Source: Autumnicola edwardsiae (GTDB lineage Bacteria; Bacteroidota; Bacteroidia; Flavobacteriales; Flavobacteriaceae). Taken from it: a stretch of DNA of 48,968 nucleotides. Below the pieces are notes generated by a model that was given only the letters and a program-made list of their open reading frames with translations, did no database searches and was not told where the DNA came from. This document shows positions 8,186 to 16,970 of the stretch, in pieces. The translations under genes and the position numbers were made by a program. How positions within the stretch are numbered: the stretch's first letter is position 1; every line of letters starts with the position of its first letter. The DNA lies in the NCBI RefSeq assembly GCF_031846505.1, contig NZ_JAVRHP010000017.1:1-48968 (forward strand). Reading direction: 5' to 3'.

Positions 8186-10120
8186 TTAATTTTTAAGGTC
8201 AGAAGCAGCATTTTCATCTTTCATAATTTCAGAAGCCCAATACCAGTCTTTGTTTTTGCTGAAAATATTCTTTAACGTGTATTTCTCTACTTCTTTATCG
8301 CTTAACTGATGCGACCATTCTACCCGTTGATTTGGAGCAGCCCCGGGACCCGAACTATTATATTCAGCATAGTATGCCGTTCTTTCCTTGTTCGGAAACA
8401 TTTCATCTCCCTTCCAGGGATTCCATCCTTCCGGCACTATATGTTCGCCAAGTTCAGAATTGATAAATACCGTTTTGGCATAGGAACGCCACGGCCTGCC
8501 AAGGAAAACCTCATTTACACCTTCCGCAGCTATTAATTTACAATTGATAAAAACATAACCAAACTCCTGGTTTTGTGGTGTGGCCGCAGCCGTTACATAA
8601 GAATCCCGCATGCTTTTTATGGTACAATTTTTAAATACCACCGTAGCTTCGCCAAAAATAAAATCGGTGGTACCTTCTATATAACAGTCAGCGAATAGTT
8701 GCCGACTCCCTTCCGTAGCGGTATAAATCGTGTCCTGGCAGCCCAGGATATTACAGTTTTTAATCACAAACCTGTCGCCCTCCACATGCAGCGCCACTGC
8801 CTGTCCTTCGCCACAGGAAGAATTTTTAACAGTGAGGTTTTCAATTTTAATATCGTCGCCCTGCACCAGGACCGTGTAGGAAGTAAAGGTGGAGTGTTTT
8901 TTTCCGGTTTTGGGATTTGCCTTTCCGGAAAAATCATTATTCACAATAATGGTTTCTTCCTTACTTTCCCCTCTCAGCGTTAACTGATGTTTCCAGCTGG
9001 GGATTTCCAGTTTTTCATTATAGGTTCCATTTTTTATATGAATTACCACTTCCCCGGGGCCAAGATCTCGGGTAGAGTTTATAGCTTCCTGAATTTTGGC
9101 AAAATCGCCTGAACCGTCCTGCGCCACCTTAATTTCCCGATAGGCCTTTTTAGCCGAAGAGGAATTCTGCAGCACCTTATCCAGGAAAGCAGTGGTTAAA
9201 TTCAAAGTTTCCTCAAACCAGGGATGCATCAGCCAAAAGGAATGTGGGGAATTTTCTAATGTGTGGACTTCATGATAGATATCATTCTCCTCCAGAATCT
9301 CCGTCATATCATCTCTCCCGGCATGAAACCTGGCATAAGAACTATTTATAAATAGCGTAGGCGGTGTATTTTTATCTACATATTCCAATGGGGAAGCTTC
9401 TTTCCAGACTTCAGGCTTTTGGTCTTTGGAACCGCCTAACCAGGTACCGGCCATCCAGCCTTCCTCTGCTTCAGGATGAACAAATGAAACAATGCCATCT
9501 ATATTCACGATCGCCTGAACATTATCCGAAAAACTATTGTTTTCAGTATTATAAATTTCGGCATCGGGAGTAACACCAATTAAAGTAGCAAGTTGTGCTC
9601 CCGCCGAAGCTCCCAAAACGGCAATATTCGACTTATCTATATGATACTTTTCGGCATTTTTCCGCATCCATTTCACAGCGTCTTTTAAATCTAATACTCC
9701 CGCCGGATAAATGGCTTCTGTACCCAGTCTATAAGCGGCAGTTACGGCAATATACCCGTTTTGTGCAAGATGCTGAGCCATTACCCGCTCATTTTCCTTG
9801 CTCCCGGTAAGCCAGCCGCCGCCATGAATTAATAAAACCCCAGGATATTTTTGGCCATTTTCGGCCTTGGGCATATACACATCTGCCTTTATATCCTTTT
9901 CGGGAGTCTTCTTAAAAACCACATTTTCTTCGGAAATAATTTTTTCTGAAACAAGCGGCTCTACAGGTTTTATAAATGGGTAATCCTTCTTTAGTTTTTC
10001 ATAGCTAGTCTGGATGGTATAGGGCTCAATTTCGTGTTCCTGGGTCTGGGCTTTCAGCATAAAAAAACTGAAAACTGTCAGTATAAATAAATGTTTTCTT
10101 AGTGCCATTTGATGGAGCAT
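8186..10120 (-). CDS. Bifunctional secreted esterase - CE8 pectin methylesterase fusion
   Basis: 644 residues: signal peptide (to about residue 24), alpha/beta-hydrolase esterase (about 60-320), then a CE8 right-handed beta-helix (about 327-640). In the first domain HGGGW is at 99-103, the nucleophile Ser172 is in GASAGA, and Asp270/271 and His293 are the likely rest of the triad. In the second, Gln440, Gln462-Asp463, Asp486 in DFIFG and Arg542 in LGRPWR match the CE8 active site. The pair would remove acetyl (inferred) and methyl (family) groups from one pectin chain. A second ATG at 10108 gives a slightly cleaner signal peptide. It sits 69 nt after the GH28-PL9 gene in the glycanase operon. 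Confidence 0.9.
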   Translation of the reverse strand: MLHQMALRKHLFILTVFSFFMLKAQTQEHEIEPYTIQTSYEKLKKDYPFIKPVEPLVSEKIISEENVVFKKTPEKDIKADVYMPKAENGQKYPGVLLIHGGGWLTGSKENERVMAQHLAQNGYIAVTAAYRLGTEAIYPAGVLDLKDAVKWMRKNAEKYHIDKSNIAVLGASAGAQLATLIGVTPDAEIYNTENNSFSDNVQAIVNIDGIVSFVHPEAEEGWMAGTWLGGSKDQKPEVWKEASPLEYVDKNTPPTLFINSSYARFHAGRDDMTEILEENDIYHEVHTLENSPHSFWLMHPWFEETLNLTTAFLDKVLQNSSSAKKAYREIKVAQDGSGDFAKIQEAINSTRDLGPGEVVIHIKNGTYNEKLEIPSWKHQLTLRGESKEETIIVNNDFSGKANPKTGKKHSTFTSYTVLVQGDDIKIENLTVKNSSCGEGQAVALHVEGDRFVIKNCNILGCQDTIYTATEGSRQLFADCYIEGTTDFIFGEATVVFKNCTIKSMRDSYVTAAATPQNQEFGYVFINCKLIAAEGVNEVFLGRPWRSYAKTVFINSELGEHIVPEGWNPWKGDEMFPNKERTAYYAEYNSSGPGAAPNQRVEWSHQLSDKEVEKYTLKNIFSKNKDWYWASEIMKDENAASDLKN

Positions 10121-10189
10121 TTGAATTTTTGTCTTATTTATTTCTGCTTCAAATAGAATGAATGTATCTGATTATTTCTGAAGACTATA

Positions 10190-12994
10190 TTATTCAGCAA
10201 TTCCTGACTCAAGAGCGCCTAAATCCGGAGCTTCTCCCGAATTTGTTTTCTCCAGAATAACGCCAGCATTTACAAGTTTGCTGTTTTTTTGAGGACGCAT
10301 AAAACCAATATCTGGCAAACTGCCATCTTTTTTCCTTGGCGCAGATAATTCAGAAATATCAGTGGAAACAAAATCATTTTCAGAAACATTCAAATCCATC
10401 TGCCAGCTATTGTTCTTTACCTCTTCCACTTCAGCATTATATTTCCCCAATTCCCCGAGAACGAGGCTGTTGATAATTGTAATTTTTGCGAGTCCGTTCT
10501 TTTCCGAAAAAGCAAGATTTCTTCCGTTCCCTGTAGCAGAACAATTAATAATGGAAACTGTTCCCCGGTTGCTGTTGTGGTCAAACCCATCGCTCACATT
10601 ATTCACCGCCATACAGCGATAATAAGAAGCATTATGTTTGCGGGTTTTGTTATCACTCCCGCCGGTTTTAAAGCCGTTGCCATCGCCTTTTCCTTTAGTT
10701 CCATCCTTTAAATAACCGTTATTAAAAGCCCAGCAATTTTCGTAGGTGGTTTGAATATTGTCGGCTTCCCGGAGGTAACCGTCCCATCCATCATCAAGAT
10801 TGTTCCATGCACGGCAACCAATAAATTTATTTCCTGAACCAACATCCATTTTAACGGCAAAGCCATCGGCATTTTCCAGTTTTGAATCGGCGTTATAAAA
10901 TGAATCACAGTTTAAAATGGTGTTTTTTGAGGCAGCATCATCCAGCTGAAGCCCTGTATCTGCACATTCCGAAAAACTGCAAAATTCAATGAGATTGTTA
11001 TTTCCCCTAATATGCAGGCCATTATCGCCGGCTTTATAAAACTGGAACCCCTTAATATACCAGTTATCGGCTTTTAGTACGATTCCCTGGTTAGAAGAAT
11101 TCTCTTCCATAGCCGAAAAATCCAGTTTCGGGCGTTCCCCACTGCTACTACCAACCAGATAAATTTTGTTGGAAGCAGTACCGGAATCATTTATATAAAT
11201 TCGCTCTTTTAGCACATAATCCCCGGCATGAACAAAAATAGAGTCCCCGGGGCTGGCGTGGTCTATAGCTTTGATAAGCTGAGTAGCAGTACGAACTTCA
11301 ATTAGATTTGTGCCTTTTTTTCCTGACTGTACGCCTGCAGTTTTTTGCTGAATATCGCCACTCGGAATATTACTTTTTGAAAAATCTATATTTTCACTTT
11401 TTCCTGAAACCTGTACCGCAGCCCCGTCTTTATTCTCCTGATAATTTATGTTCTTTAACTGAACATCTTTAACATTATACAGTACCAGTGCCGGGCCATT
11501 TTTCTGAAGAATCTTTACATTTTTCAGTCCTATGCTATTGACATCTATAACAGTAATTCCCTCTTCAGTCTCAAAAATGGCATTTTTAAGGTATACATCC
11601 TTTAGTTTCATTTCGGGCAATCCCATAAAAAAGGCAGCTTTATGGGAATTGGTAGCTGTGATATTCTTCATATAAATATCGCGAAAGGAAGGTGTTTCCT
11701 CGGTAACCGGAACTACAGTTTCATCACGTGCCTCATCGGCAGCATCCTGGTCTCCTTCAAGAATGGGGGAATTTCCGCCGTAAAAAAGGTTAAATCGAAT
11801 GGCTTCAGTAGGAATATTAATCATATTTATATTGGAGATATAAATTTTTTCCACCACGCCACCGCGGCCACGGGTACTTTTAAACCTAAGGCCAACATCG
11901 GTTCCCATAAAAGTACAATTGGAAACATGCACATTTTTCACGCCGCCAGACATTTCACTGCCAATAACAAATCCGCCATGCCCGTGATAGACGATATTAT
12001 TCTTTACGATCACATTTTCGGTTGGTATTCCACGCTCACGCCCGTCTTCATTTTTACCTGATTTAAAGCAAATCGCATCGTCTCCAACATCAAAGGTATT
12101 GTTGTAGATCACCACATTTTTACAGGATTCCAGATCGAGCCCATCGCCATTTTGAGAATACCACGGATTTCTTACGGTAAGGTTTCGAATAGTAATATCC
12201 TCGCTCATTAACGGATGAATGTTCCATGCGGGTGAATTTTGAAAAGTTGGCCCGTCCAGCAGAATCTTTTTACTGTTGACAATGCTCACCATCACCGGCC
12301 TTAAAAAATCTTTGACCAACGCTAATTCTTTATCCGAAACTTTATCGGGTACATTAAAATTAGTGGTACTATTATATCCCTTTTTAGCACTTTCTGTAGG
12401 AAACCACATTTTCTGATCTTCAGACAACACACCACCGGATTTTACCAGGTCGTCCCACTGGGAGCTCGTCATTTTTCCCTTTTTCACCGGTCTCCACGCA
12501 CCTCCACTACCATCTATTACCCCTTTCCCGGTAATGGCGATATTTTCAACATTATTGGCATTAATGGGGGATTCATTACGAACGGTATTTAAACCTTCAA
12601 AACTGGTTTTAATAAGCTCATAATCATCAAAATCTTTGCTGAAGAAAATAAAAGCTCCATCTTCCAGGTGCAGGTTAATATTACTGCGGAAGTGAATAGG
12701 CCCGGTAAGCCACATGCCTCTGGGCACCACTACTTTTCCGCCGCCATTTTCGGCAACATCGGCAATGGCTTTTTTAAAAGCTTCTGTATTTTTCTGAAGG
12801 CCATCCCCCACAGCACCAAATTGCACAATATTAACCTCATATTTAGGAAACTGAGGCTCCTGTACTTCGGGCATGTCAAATTCAATATTATCATAAATCT
12901 GTGCAGGATCCCATGCGGAATTTTGCTGCGCATGGAGCATTCCAAAGCTTAAAAAGCTAAAGAATACCAGAAAGCTTTTAGCGGATATTTTCAT
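10190..12994 (-). CDS. GH28 polygalacturonase - PL9 pectate lyase fusion
   Basis: 934 residues: signal peptide (ending MLHAQ, residue 23), GH28 domain about 50-540, a short Lys/Gly/Ser-rich link near 545-562, and a PL9 domain about 563-930. The GH28 motifs are intact: NGDGLD 282-287, GDDA 304-307, GHGG 338-341 and RFK 370-372. In PL9 the calcium Asp set is present at 710, 734, 735 and 738, with the same spacing as in Dickeya Pel9A, and Lys776 in GNGFKTGG is the likely catalytic base. So both hydrolytic and eliminative active sites appear functional in one exported chain. The PL9 half is clearly paralogous to the protein at 45346-47196. Confidence 0.92.
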   Translation of the reverse strand: MKISAKSFLVFFSFLSFGMLHAQQNSAWDPAQIYDNIEFDMPEVQEPQFPKYEVNIVQFGAVGDGLQKNTEAFKKAIADVAENGGGKVVVPRGMWLTGPIHFRSNINLHLEDGAFIFFSKDFDDYELIKTSFEGLNTVRNESPINANNVENIAITGKGVIDGSGGAWRPVKKGKMTSSQWDDLVKSGGVLSEDQKMWFPTESAKKGYNSTTNFNVPDKVSDKELALVKDFLRPVMVSIVNSKKILLDGPTFQNSPAWNIHPLMSEDITIRNLTVRNPWYSQNGDGLDLESCKNVVIYNNTFDVGDDAICFKSGKNEDGRERGIPTENVIVKNNIVYHGHGGFVIGSEMSGGVKNVHVSNCTFMGTDVGLRFKSTRGRGGVVEKIYISNINMINIPTEAIRFNLFYGGNSPILEGDQDAADEARDETVVPVTEETPSFRDIYMKNITATNSHKAAFFMGLPEMKLKDVYLKNAIFETEEGITVIDVNSIGLKNVKILQKNGPALVLYNVKDVQLKNINYQENKDGAAVQVSGKSENIDFSKSNIPSGDIQQKTAGVQSGKKGTNLIEVRTATQLIKAIDHASPGDSIFVHAGDYVLKERIYINDSGTASNKIYLVGSSSGERPKLDFSAMEENSSNQGIVLKADNWYIKGFQFYKAGDNGLHIRGNNNLIEFCSFSECADTGLQLDDAASKNTILNCDSFYNADSKLENADGFAVKMDVGSGNKFIGCRAWNNLDDGWDGYLREADNIQTTYENCWAFNNGYLKDGTKGKGDGNGFKTGGSDNKTRKHNASYYRCMAVNNVSDGFDHNSNRGTVSIINCSATGNGRNLAFSEKNGLAKITIINSLVLGELGKYNAEVEEVKNNSWQMDLNVSENDFVSTDISELSAPRKKDGSLPDIGFMRPQKNSKLVNAGVILEKTNSGEAPDLGALESGIAE

Positions 12995-13011
12995 TTATTT
13001 TTTTAAAAAGA

Positions 13012-14655
13012 TTATTTGGTAATTCTAAAATACTGCACATCTGCGTAGCCGCCCCTTTTTGCTTCCTGAGTGCTTACACTAAACAAGCCCACTTTAGCTC
13101 CAATCCACTTCCCGGGCTGCGCTTTGAAAGCTTCCCCTATACTCGTGAATTTTTTACCATTTTCGCTATAACTAAACCGGCAGGTAGCATCCGGAGCACT
13201 AACTTCCAGACGAAAAACAACTTCGTTGGAATCAATTCTTTTTTCGGCAATAGTAACTTCCTCTTCCCCACCTATAGCATCGATAGCCTGTGTTTGCCTG
13301 ATGATGAAACCATTTCCATCATGGGTTAAGGTTAGGGTGGCATAGTCCATCCCCATAACTATAAGTCCGGCTCGTTTGCCCTCTTCGGCTTCCTCTGGAA
13401 AAATGCTGATTTTTGTTGTAGCCTTAAAATCCGGAGCCGGAAATTTTTGCAATAAAAGGTTTGGTGTCATCCAAAGATTAGGAGCATCTTCAGGAGTTTT
13501 AATGGAGAACAACCTTAAATAATCATTCCCGGGAAGTTTGGCGTGCCACACTACTTTTGGATTGGCATGCCACTGCCATTGCAGTCCAAGGCTATCACCT
13601 TCAAACTCTGTACTTTCCACAGGGGTTACCACAGGATAATTTTTACCTACATCAGGTTTTTTGTGAGTTTTTACAGGCTCTCCAATTCCGTTGCCATCTT
13701 TGTCCTCACCCATCACAGGCCAGTCATTTTTCCAACTCATCGGCTGCAAATGCACAATCCGGCCATAAGCTTCCACATCCTGGAAATGGTAAAACCAGTC
13801 CTCACCTCCAGGCGTTTCTACCCATGCTCCCTGGTGTGGACCATTAATATTGGTACTTCCCTGTTCTAAAACTACCTTTTCTTCATAAGGTCCATAAATA
13901 TTCCTCGATCTTAAAATTAACTGCCAGCCTGTGGAAACGCCCCCGGCAGGAGCAAAAATATAGTAATAGCCGTTTCTCTTATAAAACTTTGCTCCTTCGA
14001 TGGTTGGCTGATTATCGTGACCATCAAAAACATGGCGGCCGGCATCTAAAACTTTAGTGCCATCAGTATTCATCTTATTCACGCTGAGCAAGCTTTTCAC
14101 TCCTGCGCGGCTGCCCGCATAGGCATGAACCAGATAAGCTTTGCCATCATCATCCCATAGTGGCGACGGATCTATAAGCCCTTTGCCTTCCATTACCAGT
14201 ACCGGCTCATCCCAATTACCATAAGGATCATCGGTTTTCACCATGTAAATACCATAGTCGGGGTCTCCCCAGTAAATATATAGTTCATTATTATGAGAGC
14301 GGATGCTTGGGGCCCAAACTCCATTTCCATGCTGCGGAACCGAAAAATTTTCTTCCGGCACCTGCTTTGGTAAAGCATAATTGATAAGCTTCCAGTTCAC
14401 CATGTCCCTGGAATGCAGAATAGGCAAACCGGGCGCGGCGTTAAAGCTGGAAGCAGTCATATAATAATCCTCACCTACCCTAGTGACATCAGGATCGGAA
14501 TAATCGGCATACAGAATGGGATTGGTAAATGTACCATCCTCATTATCTGACACCCAGACTTCAGATTTATATTCATCCTGATGCTGGGCAGAAATATTGA
14601 TTGTAAATGCTAAGAAAAGAAAAGCAGTTAAGCGCCTCATTTTAAATAATTTCAT
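13012..14655 (-). CDS. GH43-family glycoside hydrolase with C-terminal concanavalin-like domain
   Basis: Five-bladed beta-propeller enzyme, probably an exo-acting arabinofuranosidase or xylosidase that trims pectin side chains. 547 residues with a signal peptide ending ISAQ (residue 24). The three family carboxylates are visible: Asp54 in YSDPDV (base), Asp162 in LIDPSPLW and Glu220 in TIEGAKFY (acid). From about residue 350 a second beta-sandwich domain resembles the C-terminal module of GH43 beta-xylosidases. It begins by a TAATG overlap with the GH105 stop, implying coupled translation; a second ATG at 14640 is possible. The arrangement recalls GH43 subfamily 12, tentatively. Substrate unresolved. 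Confidence 0.88.
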   Translation of the reverse strand: MKLFKMRRLTAFLFLAFTINISAQHQDEYKSEVWVSDNEDGTFTNPILYADYSDPDVTRVGEDYYMTASSFNAAPGLPILHSRDMVNWKLINYALPKQVPEENFSVPQHGNGVWAPSIRSHNNELYIYWGDPDYGIYMVKTDDPYGNWDEPVLVMEGKGLIDPSPLWDDDGKAYLVHAYAGSRAGVKSLLSVNKMNTDGTKVLDAGRHVFDGHDNQPTIEGAKFYKRNGYYYIFAPAGGVSTGWQLILRSRNIYGPYEEKVVLEQGSTNINGPHQGAWVETPGGEDWFYHFQDVEAYGRIVHLQPMSWKNDWPVMGEDKDGNGIGEPVKTHKKPDVGKNYPVVTPVESTEFEGDSLGLQWQWHANPKVVWHAKLPGNDYLRLFSIKTPEDAPNLWMTPNLLLQKFPAPDFKATTKISIFPEEAEEGKRAGLIVMGMDYATLTLTHDGNGFIIRQTQAIDAIGGEEEVTIAEKRIDSNEVVFRLEVSAPDATCRFSYSENGKKFTSIGEAFKAQPGKWIGAKVGLFSVSTQEAKRGGYADVQYFRITK

Positions 14656-15911
14656 TATCTATTTAACTGAAGGCTGGCAAGGATAAATGGTCCTGTACCT
14701 TTTGGATCGTTGCTCCTGATTTCTTCATTTACATAATATTCATAAGAGGCATCACGATAAGGATCTCCACCAAGCCCGGCTACCGCGCATACCTGGTTTA
14801 GATTTACCACTCCGTTTTCTTCAACGCTAATTAGATTATTCAGGATTCCTTCATATCCTTTTTTGGCCACTTCCAAATATTTCTCAGGCAAATAACCGTT
14901 TTTCACCCCTTTCGCAAAGGTGTAAGTAAACATAGAAGAACCTGAAGCTTCCAGGTAGTTCCCTTCCCTGTCGCCCTGGTCTAAAACCTGGTACCAAAGT
15001 CCGGATTCTTTATCCTGAACTTTAGTCACCGCTTCAGCAAATTCATTTAAATAATTAATAATTTTTTCACGGCCCTGGTGATCTTCCGGGAGGTAATCAA
15101 GTACATCTACCATAGCCATTCCATACCAACCCATGGCACGAGACCAGAAATTGGGAGAAGTTCCAGTTTCCTTATTTGCCCATTTTTGCTGTTTGCTGGA
15201 GTCCCAGCCATGGTACAACAAGCCGGTTTCTTCATCTTTTGCGTACTGCTGAATAAGTTCAAACTGATGCACAATATCATCATAAGCTTCCTGTGCCTTT
15301 TCTCCTTCACTGAACATTTGAGTGTAGTGAGCATAAAATGGATGCGCCATATATAATCCATCCAGCCACATTTGCTGCGTATAACGTTCCTTATGCCAAA
15401 ATCCGCCTTCTTTGGTGCGTGGTTGCGTTTCTATCTGACTTCTTAAAAGCTTCAGTGCTTCCAGAAAACGTTCTTCGTTAGTCTTTGGGTAAAGGAACAA
15501 AAGCACATTGCCAGAATTTAGCATATCCAGGTTCTGGTCAGTTAAATCATAGGTTCTAATATCACCTTCCTCCGTAACCATTGTATCGGCATAATCGTAG
15601 ATATAATCGTAATACCGCTCATCCTGCGTCTGCTGAAAAACCTCTTTGGCGGCTTTCAACACAAGTCCGTTGGTATAGCTCCATTTTGGCTCTTCCCGAA
15701 AATCAAGCTTTGAAGCTTCCGGAAAACGATGAATTTCAGATTGCAACATTCTCTCCGACCATTTGAGATCTTCAGGAACAATCTTTTCCTCATTTGCGGC
15801 AACTATCTCTTCCCCTGCCTTATCTTCAGCATCTTTGCAAGAGGTAAAGGAAGCTGTAAATGCCAGCATTAGCATAAATAAAGGGAGTCGTTTTTTTTGA
15901 ATTATCATCAT
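14655..15911 (-). CDS. GH105 unsaturated (rhamno)galacturonyl hydrolase, lipoprotein
   Basis: Removes the 4,5-unsaturated uronate left by lyases at the non-reducing end of oligogalacturonides or rhamnogalacturonan oligomers. 418 residues; lipobox FTSC puts the lipidated Cys at 25. The (alpha/alpha)6-barrel family motifs include WSYTNGLVL at 77-85, GGFWHKERY, QMWLDGLYM with Asp184 as likely general acid/base, YHGWD, FWSRAMGWYGM and YLEASGSSMF. It overlaps the next gene by one base and follows the DUF4861-like gene after 2 nt. A paralogue lies at 34797-36020, so the locus has two; they may split periplasmic and surface tasks or differ in substrate. Confidence 0.92.
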   Translation of the reverse strand: MMIIQKKRLPLFMLMLAFTASFTSCKDAEDKAGEEIVAANEEKIVPEDLKWSERMLQSEIHRFPEASKLDFREEPKWSYTNGLVLKAAKEVFQQTQDERYYDYIYDYADTMVTEEGDIRTYDLTDQNLDMLNSGNVLLFLYPKTNEERFLEALKLLRSQIETQPRTKEGGFWHKERYTQQMWLDGLYMAHPFYAHYTQMFSEGEKAQEAYDDIVHQFELIQQYAKDEETGLLYHGWDSSKQQKWANKETGTSPNFWSRAMGWYGMAMVDVLDYLPEDHQGREKIINYLNEFAEAVTKVQDKESGLWYQVLDQGDREGNYLEASGSSMFTYTFAKGVKNGYLPEKYLEVAKKGYEGILNNLISVEENGVVNLNQVCAVAGLGGDPYRDASYEYYVNEEIRSNDPKGTGPFILASLQLNR

Positions 15912-15913
15912 CG

Positions 15914-16933
15914 TTATTTTAATGCATTATTGGAATCTAAATTTTGCAGCAGCTCATCAAGATTCGAAACAAAATCTTCTTCTGTTGTAATCCCTTCTTT
16001 TTCTTGTTCCCAGGCGCCAAGAAGATAATAAGTAACTTTATCTGAAGTTGGTTTAAAAATCAGAAGATGATCGTCCGGGCCTTCTACTTGTTGTGCCAAT
16101 TCATCTTTTTTGTAGAAAATTGCCATTCCCAGCTCATCTTCATCATTTACCAAAGTTTGAGCGCCATAAGTAGCGATATAGGCCCAGTTTCCTCCTTCAC
16201 TTTCCTTCTGAATTAGCGGCACATCCTCAAATTTCACAATCCCGGTAGTTAATCCCTCAATTTCTGCGGAAGGAGATAATTCTACCTGAGTATACCGGCC
16301 TTCAGGATAAATAGTAAGTTCTGCATCAAGGTCTATGGTTTCCTCTCCGGTTTGCCAGCCTTCGTAAGTAATTGCTACGGAAGAACTGCCTGCTGAATTG
16401 TTCACTTCAGCATGGGTATTTTGCACATTTCTGAAATGCGCCACCGTATCATTCATATATCTTCCATACCCACCAATTCCCAGGGATTTTCCGGCCTTTA
16501 AAATATCCTGGCCCCATGGAGCGGCCTCATGGTAAGAATCGAAATTATCCTGGCCTACATAAGGAAGCACCATTGTATCCGCTTTTTTTCCGAAGATATC
16601 TATAGCGTTTCTCCAATCCAGGTACAACCTGTAGCCTACCTGACTATTTTCCCAGCCCGGACCTTCATATCTAATGAACCAGCTGTGGTCTGTATGTTCT
16701 TTAGGCACATCAAGATTTTCCACATTTTTAAATTGCCCATCTATATATTCCCGGCCTTCCCAATGTCCGCCTTCCTTTACAGAAATCTCGGCATAAGTAT
16801 CATATTGCGGCTCTGCAATTTGAATTTTAGATTCAGCATCTTCAGCAGAAGTTTGTTCTTGTTCTTTTCCGTCCTTACAGGAAAACAGTGCCAGAGATGC
16901 TACAACAGGTATTAGAAATATTTTTTTCATCAT
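15914..16933 (-). CDS. DUF4861-like secreted lipoprotein, function unknown
   Basis: 339 residues with a lipobox (LFSC, Cys19) followed by an acidic, Gln-rich linker to about residue 40, then a compact beta-rich domain. Recurring aromatic segments such as GGHWEGREY, SWFIRYEGPGWENS and YRLYLDWRNAIDIFGKK recall DUF4861 proteins that accompany uronate-targeting enzymes in Bacteroidota loci; this assignment is from memory. No catalytic motif is recognisable. It sits 2 nt before GH105 and after GH28, all lipoproteins, so I infer a periplasmic or surface role on uronate oligosaccharides. Confidence 0.6.
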   Translation of the reverse strand: MMKKIFLIPVVASLALFSCKDGKEQEQTSAEDAESKIQIAEPQYDTYAEISVKEGGHWEGREYIDGQFKNVENLDVPKEHTDHSWFIRYEGPGWENSQVGYRLYLDWRNAIDIFGKKADTMVLPYVGQDNFDSYHEAAPWGQDILKAGKSLGIGGYGRYMNDTVAHFRNVQNTHAEVNNSAGSSSVAITYEGWQTGEETIDLDAELTIYPEGRYTQVELSPSAEIEGLTTGIVKFEDVPLIQKESEGGNWAYIATYGAQTLVNDEDELGMAIFYKKDELAQQVEGPDDHLLIFKPTSDKVTYYLLGAWEQEKEGITTEEDFVSNLDELLQNLDSNNALK

Positions 16934-16970
16934 TTAATAATTTTTCAGTGGTAATTAGCTAATTTTTTGA

